Below, in pieces: positions 1 to 7,766 of a stretch of 44,255 bases of DNA. Origin of the DNA: Sedimenticola thiotaurini (GTDB taxonomy: Bacteria; Pseudomonadota; Gammaproteobacteria; Chromatiales; Chromatiaceae); contig DRKP01000044.1 of assembly GCA_011051715.1 (NCBI GenBank), positions 1-44,255 on the forward strand. The letters run 5' to 3'. Every line of letters starts with the position of its first letter. The stretch's first letter is position 1. The position numbers were made by a program, and so were the translations under genes. The notes beneath the pieces are model-generated. The model was not told the origin of the DNA, made no database searches, and was given only the letters and a program-made list of their open reading frames with translations.

Positions 1-21
1 AGTGCCTGAACGGCTCCCTCC

Positions 22-91
22 CCGTCATCCCAGTGCAGGCCGGAAGCGACCCGTTCGACCGCCTGGATCCCGGCCTCCGCCGGGATGACGG
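22..91. repeat. REP-like inverted repeat downstream of nifJ
   Basis: A 10-base inverted repeat (CCGTCATCCC at 22-31, GGGATGACGG at 82-91) bounds this element. An internal hairpin has an 8-base stem (ATCCCGGC at 67-74, GCCGGGAT at 79-86) and a CTCC loop. The right half resembles the widespread extragenic palindromes of the form TGGATyCCCG...CGGGrATGACG. It starts a few bases past the nifJ stop on the minus strand, so it may stabilise or terminate that transcript. There is no T-tract. The family assignment is inference; the symmetry is directly visible. Confidence 0.45.
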
Positions 92-96
92 CCTGT

Positions 97-3000
97 TCAA
101 CGCCCCTGGGACTCATCCTTCTCTTCGCCGCCTCCGCCGATCGCCAGGTGGGAGAGCTGTTCGTACAGGTGGAAGCGCTGCTTCGCGTGCTTCTCTGCCT
201 TGCTGAAGTAGCGCTCCGCCAGGTCCGGGTGGGTGCGCAGCAGCACGCTGAAGCGGGCCTCGGTGCCGACATAGTCGCGGTACGGCACCGACGGCGGCTT
301 GGAGTCGATCTTCAGCGGATGTTCGCCCTGCTCGGCGCGACGCGGGTCGTAACGGAACAGGGGCCAGTGGCCGGTGTTCACCGCCAGGTCCTGCTGGCGC
401 AGGTTGTTGGAGAGGTCCACTCCGTGGGCGATGCAGGGGGAGTAGGCGATGATCATCGAAGGCCCGGGGTACGATTCGGCCTCCAGGAAGGCGCGCAGGG
501 TCTGCACGTCCTTGGCGCCGAACGCCACCTGGGCGACATAGACGTTCTGGTAGGCCATCGCCATCAGGGCGATGTCCTTCTTGAACGTGGGCTTGCCGGA
601 GGCGGAGAATTTGGCCACCGCCCCCATCGGCGTCGCCTTGGAGGTCTGGCCGCCGGTGTTGGAGTAGACCTCGGTGTCCAGCAGCAGGATATTGACGTCG
701 CGGCCGCTGGCGAGGACGTGGTCGAGACCGCCATAGCCGATGTCGTAGGCCCAGCCGTCGCCGCCGATGATCCAGACGCTCTTCCTCGCCAGCATGTCGG
801 CGATGCCCTCCAGCTCCCGGGCGCGCTGATCGTCGATCCCCTTCAGTTTCTGCTTCAGGGCCTCGATGCGCTCGCGCTGCTCGAAGATGCCGGCCTCGCT
901 GCTCTGGTCCGCCTGCAGCAGGGCATCGGCCAGGTCGCCGCCGATGCGGTCGGCCAGGGCCGTCACCAGTTCACGGGCGTGCTCCGCCTGCTTGGTCACC
1001 GCCACCTGCATGCCGAGGCCGAACTCGGCCGTATCCTCGAACAGGGAGTTGTTCCAGGCCGGCCCGCGTCCCTCCGGGTTGGTGGTCCATGGGGTGGTCG
1101 GCAGGTTGCCGCCGTAGATGGAGGAGCAGCCGGTGGCATTGGCGACCAGCATGCGGTCGCCGAACAGCTGGGAGGCGAGCTTGACATAGGGGGTCTCGCC
1201 GCAACCGACGCAGGCGCCGGAGAATTCGAACAGCGGCTGCATGATCATGGAGCCCTTCAGGGTGGTCGGCTTCAGCTTGGTGCGGTCGTATTCCGGCAGG
1301 CCGAGGAAGAAGTCCCAGTTGGCCCGTTCCTGCGCCTTGTAGGCCGGATCCGGGGTCATGTTCAGGGCCTTGCGTTCCGGGTTCTTCTTGTCGCGGATGG
1401 GGCAGATCTCCACGCACAGGCCGCAGCCGGTGCAGTCGTCCGGCGCCACCTGGTAGGCGATGTGCCAACCGGGGCCGAAGTCCTTGCCCTTCACCGGGGC
1501 GTGGTGGAAGGTCTCGGGCGCCTGCTCGGTGAGTTCCACCTTGAACACCTTGGAGCGGATGGCGCCGTGGGGGCAGGTAAAGGGACACTTGCCGCAATCG
1601 GTGCACAGGTCCGGTTCCCAACGGGGCAGTTCCAGGGCGATATCGCGCTTCTCGTAGGCGGCGGTGCCCAGCGGCCAGGTGCCGTCCGCCGGCATCAGGC
1701 TGACCGGGATGCTGTCGCCGCGACCGGCGATCAGCTCGGCGGTCACCTTGCGCACGAACTCGGGCGCATCGTCCGGAACCGGTGGTGGCCTGTCGAAGCC
1801 GCTGGTCACCCGGTCCGGCACCTCGACCTGGTGCAGACCGGCGAGGGCGGCATCGATGGCGGCGTAGTTGCGCTCCAGCAGGCGCCGGCCCTTGCGGCCG
1901 TAGGTCTTCTTCACCGCCTCCTTGATCCGGTCGATCGCCTCCTCTGCCGGAATGATCTCGCTGATGGCGAAGAAGCAGGTCTGCATGATGGTATTGATGC
2001 GCCGGCCCATGCCGGTGTCGGCGGCGATGCCGTAGGCGTCGATCACATAGAAGCGGATCCGCTTGTCGATCATCTGCTGCTGCATGCGCCGTGGCAGATC
2101 GTCCCACACCTTTTCCGGCGGGGTGGGCGAGTTGAGCAGGAACACGGCACCCGGCGCCGCCTTGTCCAGCATCTCGTAGCGGGTCAGGAAGGTGGGCTGG
2201 TGGCAGGCGACGAAACCGGCCTCGCCTTCGCCGATCAGGTAGGTGGAGCGGATCGGCTTCGGGCCGAAGCGCAGGTGGGAGACGGTGACCGCGCCGGCCT
2301 TCTTGGAGTCGTACTGGAAGTAGCCCTGGGCGTGGTTGTCGGTCTCGGTGCCGATGATCTTGATCGAATTCTTGTTGGCGGAGACGGTGCCGTCGGAGCC
2401 GAGGCCGTAGAACACGCAGCAGGTGACATCGTCGGCGGCATCGGGACGGAACGCCGGGTCCCACTCCAGGCTGCTGTGGCTGACGTCATCGATGATGCCG
2501 ATGGTGAAGTGGTTCTTCGGCCGCTCCTTTTTCAGCTCGTCGAAGATCCCCTTCACCATGCCCGGGGTGAACTCCTTGGACGACAGGCCGTAGCGGCCGC
2601 CGGTGATACGCGGCAGCCGGTCGCGGCGGCCGTCGCTGTAGGCCTGGGCGAAGGCGCCGAGGACGTCCTTGTACAGCGGCTCGCCGTCGGAGCCCGGCTC
2701 CTTGGTGCGGTCGAGCACGGCGATCTTCGCCGCCGTCTGCGGGATCGCGTCCAGCAGGCGCCCGGCGTCGAACGGCCGGTACAGGCGTACCTTCAGCAGC
2801 CCCACCTTTTCGCCCCTGGCGTTGAGGTGCTCGACCGTCTCCTCTGCGGCCCCGGCGCCGGATCCCATCAATACCACGATCCGCTCCGCCTCGGCGTCGC
2901 CGACATAGTCGAACAGACGGTAGCTGCGGCCGGTGAGGCCGGCGAAGCGGTCCATCACCTGCTGCAGGATGCCGGGCAGGGCGGCGTAGTAGGGGTTGAC

Positions 3001-3696
3001 CGTCTCCCGGCCCTGGAAATAGACGTCCGGATTCTGGGAGGTGCCGCGGATCACCGGATGATCCGGTGACAGCGCCCGGTCACGATGGGCCCTGACCAGC
3101 TTCTCGTCGATCATGGCCCGCACCACGTCGTGACCGATGCGTTCGATCTTGTTGATCTCGTGGGAGATGCGGAAACCGTCGAAGAAGTGGAGGAAGGGGA
3201 TGCGCCCCTCCAGGGTGGCGGCCTGGGCGATCAGGGCGAAGTCCATCGCCTCCTGCACCGAGTTGGAGGCGAGCATGGCGTAGCCGATGGAGCGGCAGGC
3301 CATCACGTCGCTGTGGTCGCCGAAGATGGAGAGGGCCTGGGCCGCCAGGGAGCGGGCCGACACGTGCAGCACCGTCGGCGACAGCTCGCCGGCGATCTTG
3401 TACATGTTGGGGATCATCAGCAGCAGCCCCTGGGAGGCGGTGAAGGAGGTGGCCAGGGAGCCGGCCTGCAGGGCGCCGTGGATGGCGCCGGCGGCGCCGG
3501 CCTCGCTCTGCATCTCGATCACCTCGGGCACCGTTCCCCACAGGTTCTTCACTCCCTGCGCCGACCACTCGTCGGCCCATTCGCCCATCGGCGATGCCGG
3601 GGTGATGGGGTAGATGGCGACCACCTCGTTGGTGAGGTGGGCGATGTAGGCGGTGGCCTCGTTACCGTCGATGGTGACTACGGTGGATTCCGTCAT
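97..3696 (-). CDS. nifJ: Pyruvate:ferredoxin (flavodoxin) oxidoreductase
   Basis: This 1199-residue single-chain enzyme oxidises pyruvate to acetyl-CoA and CO2 and reduces ferredoxin or flavodoxin (the reverse direction is possible). The N-terminal domain carries the family's YPITPASPM motif. Two 4Fe-4S motifs lie near residues 695 (CTDCGKCPFTCP) and 753 (CTGCGLCVEICP), a further cluster motif CVGCGE near 827, and the thiamine-diphosphate motif GDGWAYDIGYGG near 977. The length is normal for NifJ. The start chosen is the ATG at 3694-3696 (MTESTVVTIDGNEA), where family similarity begins; the reading frame stays open about 160 codons further upstream but that part has no recognisable content. 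The gene is divergent from the HDOD regulator, and an FNR-like promoter lies upstream. No partner subunit is needed. Confidence 0.97.
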   Translation of the reverse strand: MTESTVVTIDGNEATAYIAHLTNEVVAIYPITPASPMGEWADEWSAQGVKNLWGTVPEVIEMQSEAGAAGAIHGALQAGSLATSFTASQGLLLMIPNMYKIAGELSPTVLHVSARSLAAQALSIFGDHSDVMACRSIGYAMLASNSVQEAMDFALIAQAATLEGRIPFLHFFDGFRISHEINKIERIGHDVVRAMIDEKLVRAHRDRALSPDHPVIRGTSQNPDVYFQGRETVNPYYAALPGILQQVMDRFAGLTGRSYRLFDYVGDAEAERIVVLMGSGAGAAEETVEHLNARGEKVGLLKVRLYRPFDAGRLLDAIPQTAAKIAVLDRTKEPGSDGEPLYKDVLGAFAQAYSDGRRDRLPRITGGRYGLSSKEFTPGMVKGIFDELKKERPKNHFTIGIIDDVSHSSLEWDPAFRPDAADDVTCCVFYGLGSDGTVSANKNSIKIIGTETDNHAQGYFQYDSKKAGAVTVSHLRFGPKPIRSTYLIGEGEAGFVACHQPTFLTRYEMLDKAAPGAVFLLNSPTPPEKVWDDLPRRMQQQMIDKRIRFYVIDAYGIAADTGMGRRINTIMQTCFFAISEIIPAEEAIDRIKEAVKKTYGRKGRRLLERNYAAIDAALAGLHQVEVPDRVTSGFDRPPPVPDDAPEFVRKVTAELIAGRGDSIPVSLMPADGTWPLGTAAYEKRDIALELPRWEPDLCTDCGKCPFTCPHGAIRSKVFKVELTEQAPETFHHAPVKGKDFGPGWHIAYQVAPDDCTGCGLCVEICPIRDKKNPERKALNMTPDPAYKAQERANWDFFLGLPEYDRTKLKPTTLKGSMIMQPLFEFSGACVGCGETPYVKLASQLFGDRMLVANATGCSSIYGGNLPTTPWTTNPEGRGPAWNNSLFEDTAEFGLGMQVAVTKQAEHARELVTALADRIGGDLADALLQADQSSEAGIFEQRERIEALKQKLKGIDDQRARELEGIADMLARKSVWIIGGDGWAYDIGYGGLDHVLASGRDVNILLLDTEVYSNTGGQTSKATPMGAVAKFSASGKPTFKKDIALMAMAYQNVYVAQVAFGAKDVQTLRAFLEAESYPGPSMIIAYSPCIAHGVDLSNNLRQQDLAVNTGHWPLFRYDPRRAEQGEHPLKIDSKPPSVPYRDYVGTEARFSVLLRTHPDLAERYFSKAEKHAKQRFHLYEQLSHLAIGGGGEEKDESQGR

Positions 3697-3734
3697 ATCT
3701 TGGCCTGGACTCCGGTGGTGGCTCGATGCCCCAC

Positions 3735-3776
3735 ATCCTAGACCAGCGGCGTTGCGGGGCGGATGACCTGGGTCAA
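3735..3776 (-). promoter_or_regulatory. Candidate FNR/ANR-dependent promoter of nifJ
   Basis: On the minus strand TTGAC-N4-GTCAT (3763-3776) matches 7 of the 10 specified bases of the FNR/ANR consensus TTGAT-N4-ATCAA. A -10-like TAGGAT lies at 3735-3740. If transcription starts near 3728, the dyad is centred at exactly -41.5, the class II activator position. The leader would be about 31 bases. The spacing fits an oxygen-sensitive enzyme that would be induced without oxygen. The motif is imperfect and unproven. Confidence 0.45.
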
Positions 3777-3859
3777 TCCCGGCCGACGCCGGTCGGGGGT
3801 GGCGCATGCCGCTCCGGCCGGGGGGAAAGATTTTCTGTTCCGGGACGCTAACCTGGAAG

Positions 3860-5530
3860 ATGAACGGCAATATCGCAGACAAGCGGATATCCGACCGGGG
3901 CCGGCCCGACCCGTCGCCGGGGCCGGCTCCTGCCGACACAGGGGAATTTCCCGCGGCCCCGGAGGGGGGATCGTCTCCGCTGGAGACTTCCCATGGCGGC
4001 ACCGTCGAGTTCCTGTTGCGGCGCATGCAGCACCAGAGTGATCTGCCGGTGCTGGCGGAATCGATCCGCACGCTCAACCAGGTGGCCGACGCCGGGGACC
4101 AGGATCTGGGCCGCCTGGCCGGCGTCCTGGTTCGCGATTTCGCCCTCACCAGCAAGATCCTGAAGGTGGTCAACTCGGCCTTCTACAGCCGCTTCTCGGG
4201 TCATATCGGCAGTGTCAGTCGCGCCATCGTGGTGCTGGGCATCAACACGGTACGCTCCATCGCCACCTCGCTGATCCTGTTCGAGCACCTGCACGACCGG
4301 GCCAGGGCGGAGCGGCTCAAGGACGAGATCGCCGGCGCCGTGTTCGCCGCCACCCTGGCGCGGCAGGTGGCCGCTGAGGCGGGACTCGACGACGGTGAGG
4401 GGGCGTTTCTCTGCGGCATGCTGCACAATCTGGGGCGGCTGCTGGTCACCTACTATCTGCCGGAGGAGACCGCCGAGATCGAGCGGCTGACGGGGCAGGA
4501 ACAGATGGCCGCGCCGGTGGCGGAACAGCGGGTGCTCGGCCTGACCCTGGAGCAGGTGGGGATCGAGGTGGCGCGGGCGTGGAACTTTCCCGCCGACGTC
4601 ACCATGGGTATGGTCCGTGCCGATCCCGATGCACCGGGGGACCTGACCAATCCCTACCTGAAGATCCGCCTGATTGCCGGTTTCGCCAACGAGGCGGCGT
4701 CCCTGATCGGCGAATCAGGGGAGGGGGACGCAGGGGCCAGACGGCGGCTGCTGAAGCGTTACCGCATGGGCCTGGCGATCAGCGACAAGTCCTTCGAGCG
4801 CGTTCTCGGCGCGGCGCGTCGCGAGTTCATGGAATTGAGCAGTGATCTGGTCCGGCACCGGTCCCCGAGCCCCTTTCTCGGCAATCTTCTGCACCAGGAG
4901 CCGGAGACCGGTGACGCCCCTGCCGATCCGGAGATGGAGGCGGGCCGCGTCCTGGAGACGGCCGCCGACGGCGGGCTGCAGCCCGCTGACCTGGCCATGG
5001 CCCGGCCCTCCCCGGACGCGGAGCGGATCCTGACCGAGGGGCTGCAGGAGCTCTCCTCCATGCTGGCGGAGGGGGCCGGCAATGTCAGTCAGGTCCTCAA
5101 TGTCACCCTGGAGACCATCTATCGGGCGATGGGGTTTCAGAGGGTGCTGGTCTGCCTGCGGGACCGGAGTGGACGGGAGTATGTGGCGCGCCTGGGTTTC
5201 GGCCGCGAGATCGATGCCTACCTGGAACGCTTCCGTTTCCCTGCCGCCTACAGTGCCGATGTGTTCCATGTCGTCCTGAAGAACGGTGTCGATCTCCATA
5301 TCACCGATACCGGTGCCGCCAATATCCGCGACCGGCTGCCCGACTGGTACCGGCGTCTGCCGGCGGCGGGCTCCTTCCTGCTGTTCCCCCTGCAGGTGCG
5401 GCAGCGCCCCCTGGGGCTGATCTACGCCGACCACCCGCGACCCGACGGTCTCTCCCTGAGCGAGGAGCAGCTCAACCTGCTGAAGGCCCTGCGCAACCAG
5501 GTGCTGCTGGGATTTCGCGCCCGCGGCTGA
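3860..5530 (+). CDS. HDOD-GAF domain regulator
   Basis: A 556-residue cytoplasmic protein. Residues about 1-45 are a proline- and glycine-rich, probably disordered leader. An HDOD domain follows (about 48-260), with the ILKVVNSAFYS stretch and a degenerate HD motif (MLHNLGRL), so it is probably a non-catalytic relative of HD phosphohydrolases. Residues about 385-550 resemble a GAF domain (LNVTLETIYRAMGFQRVLVC through LGLIYADHP). HDOD proteins generally act in signalling; the ligand and partner cannot be read here. It is divergent from nifJ, so the two share a 163-base control region. The start is uncertain: ATG 3860 is chosen because the sequence before it looks non-coding, but ATG 3806 has a G-rich stretch in ribosome-binding position. 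Confidence 0.85.
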   Translation: MNGNIADKRISDRGRPDPSPGPAPADTGEFPAAPEGGSSPLETSHGGTVEFLLRRMQHQSDLPVLAESIRTLNQVADAGDQDLGRLAGVLVRDFALTSKILKVVNSAFYSRFSGHIGSVSRAIVVLGINTVRSIATSLILFEHLHDRARAERLKDEIAGAVFAATLARQVAAEAGLDDGEGAFLCGMLHNLGRLLVTYYLPEETAEIERLTGQEQMAAPVAEQRVLGLTLEQVGIEVARAWNFPADVTMGMVRADPDAPGDLTNPYLKIRLIAGFANEAASLIGESGEGDAGARRRLLKRYRMGLAISDKSFERVLGAARREFMELSSDLVRHRSPSPFLGNLLHQEPETGDAPADPEMEAGRVLETAADGGLQPADLAMARPSPDAERILTEGLQELSSMLAEGAGNVSQVLNVTLETIYRAMGFQRVLVCLRDRSGREYVARLGFGREIDAYLERFRFPAAYSADVFHVVLKNGVDLHITDTGAANIRDRLPDWYRRLPAAGSFLLFPLQVRQRPLGLIYADHPRPDGLSLSEEQLNLLKALRNQVLLGFRARG

Positions 5531-5685
5531 GCCCGCCGTCGCGGCCGATCAGCCCCGCAGGGGCGGCACCCCCGCCGCGAAGAATCCGTGGTGCCCGTGG
5601 TGGGTGGTATACGGCCGCCGCAACGCCCGCTGCTGCGCTATAGTTACGCCTTTCATCTCGACAGCGGGAGAGGCCCGGACAAACC

Positions 5686-6090
5686 ATGCTCGAATACATC
5701 TTCTTCGATCCACGACCCTGGCGGCTGTTCATCGATTTCCTGCGCGACAGGGGACTGGAGCCGGAATCCACGGATGAGGAGCAGGGGTTGCTGGTGCGGT
5801 TGCCGGACGATACCGACGACCGGCTGATGGATGAGATCGAGGCGCGCTACGACGAGCTGCTGGACATGAACGAGCAGCTGTTCGCGGAGCAGGAGGGCGA
5901 GGCCCATGTCCATCGCGCCGGGGTCAGCGTCAGCCTGTCCGACGGACGGGTGGTGGAGGCGGGGGTCCCGCCGGAGCTGCTGAACCGCATCCTGCAGGTG
6001 ATCGGCACCGACGAGCTCGGCCTGTTCGTCAGCGCCATCGTGGATGCGGTGGAGAACCCGGACGAGCGCCCCTTCTGTCAGCGCGACTGA
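5686..6090 (+). CDS. Conserved-looking acidic protein of unknown function
   Basis: A 134-residue soluble acidic protein, not assigned to a family. It opens MLEYIFFDPRPWRLFIDFLR and has a central acidic helix-prone segment (DRLMDEIEARYDELLDMNEQ), a short beta-rich part (HVHRAGVSVSLSDGRVVEAG), and a C-terminal helix ending in VENPDERPFCQRD. There is no signal peptide or membrane segment. A -10-like TATAGT at 5639-5644 and a purine-rich GGGAGAGG about 15 bases before the ATG suggest its own transcript. Its last 13 bases overlap the end of the convergent small membrane protein gene. GC-rich third positions like those of its neighbours support real coding. Confidence 0.75.
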   Translation: MLEYIFFDPRPWRLFIDFLRDRGLEPESTDEEQGLLVRLPDDTDDRLMDEIEARYDELLDMNEQLFAEQEGEAHVHRAGVSVSLSDGRVVEAGVPPELLNRILQVIGTDELGLFVSAIVDAVENPDERPFCQRD

Positions 6091-6272
6091 GCCGGCTCCT
6101 GCTTCCCGCGCTCCGCCTGCAATCGCCTGGCCTTGTCCTTCTCGACCATCTCGATGTACTGCCGGGGCGTCGCCGTCATCCCCTTCTTCGGCCGGGTATC
6201 CGATTCCAGATAGATGTAGAGGATACCGGCGATCAGCACCAGCAGGATCAGGAAAAAGGGTTTGATCTTCAT
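6078..6272 (-). CDS. Small single-pass membrane protein
   Basis: A 64-residue protein starting MKIKPFFLILLVLIAGILYI. One hydrophobic segment (about residues 5-22) is followed by a highly charged tail rich in Lys, Arg, Glu and Gln (MVEKDKARRLQAERGKQE). It is probably anchored in the inner membrane; its topology and function are unknown. The ATG lies at 6270-6272, with only a weak GGGCGAG before it. It follows the HAD phosphatase gene on the same strand after about 98 bases that include a strong palindrome, so co-transcription is uncertain. Its 3' end overlaps the convergent 134-residue gene by 13 bases. Confidence 0.6.
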   Translation of the reverse strand: MKIKPFFLILLVLIAGILYIYLESDTRPKKGMTATPRQYIEMVEKDKARRLQAERGKQEPAQSR

Positions 6273-6333
6273 CGCTCGCCCGGTATCGCCGTCACCACGT
6301 ACCATCCGAGCATAGCCCTTCGCTCCCGCTGCC

Positions 6334-6361
6334 GCCAGCCCCCACCCGGGTGGGGGCTGGC
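6334..6361. terminator. Perfect 28-base palindrome, possible terminator or processing hairpin
   Basis: Two 14-base arms (GCCAGCCCCCACCC and its exact complement) meet with no spacer, between the HAD phosphatase gene and the small membrane protein gene. As RNA it forms a very stable hairpin ten bases past the phosphatase stop. There is no T-run on either side, so intrinsic termination is doubtful; RNA-end protection or a protein-binding site are alternatives. Confidence 0.45.
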
Positions 6362-6370
6362 GCCTGCTGC

Positions 6371-7048
6371 TCACTCCTGTCCCGGGACCTCTGCTCCGCG
6401 CAGGCTGATCACCGGCCAGCCGTGGCGGCGGGCATGGGCCGCCAGTGCCCGGTCCGGGTCCACCGCCACCGGCCGTTCCACCCGCTCCAGCAGGGGGATG
6501 TCGTTGTGGGAGTCGCTGTAGAAGCTGCTCCCCCGCAGTGTCTCGCCGTGGTCCTGCAGCCACTGCTGCAGCCGCTCCACCTTGCCCTCGCGGAAACTGG
6601 GGATTCCGGAGACTTCACCGGTATAGCGGCCGTCGATCTGTTCCGGCTCGGTGGCGATGAGGTGGGGAACGCCCAGGCGCCGGGCGATGGGCTCGGTGAC
6701 GAAGCGGTTGGTGGCGGTGATGATGAGCAGGGTGTCACCGGCGCGGCGGTGCCTCTCCACCAGCTCCAGGGCCGGCGGCTGGATGAGGGGCTCGATCTCC
6801 TGTTCCAGGAAGCGTTCGCGCCAGGCCAGCAGCCGGTCCAGCGGCTGCTCCTTCAGCGGCCGCAGGGAGAAGCGCAGGAATTCCATGATGTCCAGGGTAC
6901 CGGCCTCATAGGCGCGGTAGTAGCGTTCGTTCTCCTGCTCGTACCAGGCCCGGTCCACGGCCCCGGTATCGGCCAGGAAGCGTCCCCAGAGATAGTCCGA
7001 GTCCCCGGCCAGCAGGGTGTTGTCGAGATCGAAGATGGCCAGTGCCAA
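6371..7048 (-). CDS. HAD-superfamily phosphatase (HAD-IB, SerB-like)
   Basis: A 225-residue soluble hydrolase. HAD motif I is FDLDNTL (Asp7, Asp9), motif II is near ITATNRF, and motif IV is SDSHNDIPLL. The helical cap between motifs I and II is typical of HAD-IB enzymes such as phosphoserine phosphatase relatives. The substrate cannot be deduced. The start chosen is TTG (7046-7048), because GGGAGG lies six bases upstream and the encoded MALAIFDLDNT fits the family N-terminus; an upstream in-frame ATG at 7091-7093 would add 15 unrelated residues. It is divergent from rppH-ptsP. A HAD phosphatase beside nudH and ptsP also occurs in pseudomonads (from memory). Confidence 0.88.
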   Translation of the reverse strand: MALAIFDLDNTLLAGDSDYLWGRFLADTGAVDRAWYEQENERYYRAYEAGTLDIMEFLRFSLRPLKEQPLDRLLAWRERFLEQEIEPLIQPPALELVERHRRAGDTLLIITATNRFVTEPIARRLGVPHLIATEPEQIDGRYTGEVSGIPSFREGKVERLQQWLQDHGETLRGSSFYSDSHNDIPLLERVERPVAVDPDRALAAHARRHGWPVISLRGAEVPGQE

Positions 7049-7168
7049 GTGTGTCCTCCCGGGAAAGCCTTCACCATGGCCGGCGGTGGCCACGGCAGCC
7101 GCATGATACGGGTTTTTGATGCTCTTCGCTGCCTTTGTCCGGGGCGGGGTCCCGCGACCGTGCCCAGG

Positions 7169-7197
7169 TTGCCGGGGTGGGGGGACTGTGGAACAAT
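7169..7197 (+). promoter_or_regulatory. Candidate sigma-70 promoter of rppH-ptsP
   Basis: TTGCCG (7169-7174), a 17-base spacer, then AACAAT (7192-7197); each hexamer matches four of six consensus bases. The predicted start near 7204 leaves a leader of about 30 bases before the rppH GTG. This is a visual match only. Confidence 0.3.
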
Positions 7198-7233
7198 CTG
7201 AAGCATCCAGAATACACGATTGGGTTCTCCTCA

Positions 7234-7758
7234 GTGATCGATTCGGAAGGTTTCAGACCCAACGTCGGCATCATTCTCTGCAATCACCAGCGGCAGCTGT
7301 TCTGGGGCCGCCGGGTGGGGCAGAACGCCTGGCAGTTTCCCCAGGGCGGCATCAAGGAGCACGAGACACCGGAGCAGGCCATGTTCCGGGAGCTGGAGGA
7401 GGAGGTGGGGCTGAAGGCCCATCAGGTGGAGGTGATGGGTGTCACCGGTGACTGGCTCCACTACCGGCTGCCGAAGCGCTATATCCGCCGTCACAGCCAG
7501 CCCCTGTGCATCGGTCAGAAACAGCGCTGGTTCCTGCTCCGGGTGCTGTGCGACGAGACCGACTTCTGCCTCGACAACTCGCCCAAGCCTGAGTTCGATG
7601 GCTGGCGCTGGGTGAAGTACTGGCAGCCGTTGCGCGAGGTGGTCTACTTCAAGCGCCAGGTCTATTCCCGGGCCCTGGAGGAGCTGGCGCCGCTGTTGTT
7701 CCCGGAGGGTGCCCCCTCGCGCTCCCAGAGCAAGTACCTGCGCAAGCGCCGGCGCTGA
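7234..7758 (+). CDS. rppH: RNA pyrophosphohydrolase (Nudix)
   Basis: A 174-residue enzyme that removes pyrophosphate from triphosphorylated mRNA 5' ends and so triggers 5'-dependent decay. A full Nudix box (G-x5-E-x7-RELEEEVGL) spans residues 38-60. Flanking family signatures are [30 protein letters not shown] and [13 protein letters not shown], collinear with E. coli RppH. The start chosen is GTG 7234 ([10 protein letters not shown]), which aligns with E. coli MIDDDGYRPN; no good ribosome-binding site is visible. Upstream in-frame ATG 7135 would add 33 unlike residues. The basic C-terminus (SKYLRKRRR) may bind RNA. ptsP follows after eight bases, the same order as in E. coli. Confidence 0.95.
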   Translation: MIDSEGFRPNVGIILCNHQRQLFWGRRVGQNAWQFPQGGIKEHETPEQAMFRELEEEVGLKAHQVEVMGVTGDWLHYRLPKRYIRRHSQPLCIGQKQRWFLLRVLCDETDFCLDNSPKPEFDGWRWVKYWQPLREVVYFKRQVYSRALEELAPLLFPEGAPSRSQSKYLRKRRR

Positions 7759-7766
7759 CCGGGTCC

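Noticed and set aside
85-3069. Very long open frames antisense to real genes (for example here, 10659-12731 minus, 12853-14430 plus, 18006-20399 plus, 34760-37012 minus)
   Set aside because: They mirror the codon phase of well-identified genes on the other strand. In GC-rich DNA stop codons are rare in such frames, and the translations are low-complexity with no family motifs.
97-4173. Longer NifJ with about 160 extra N-terminal residues
   Set aside because: The extra part is arginine/proline-rich frame read-through overlapping the divergent HDOD-GAF gene and the promoter region; family similarity begins at the ATG at 3696.
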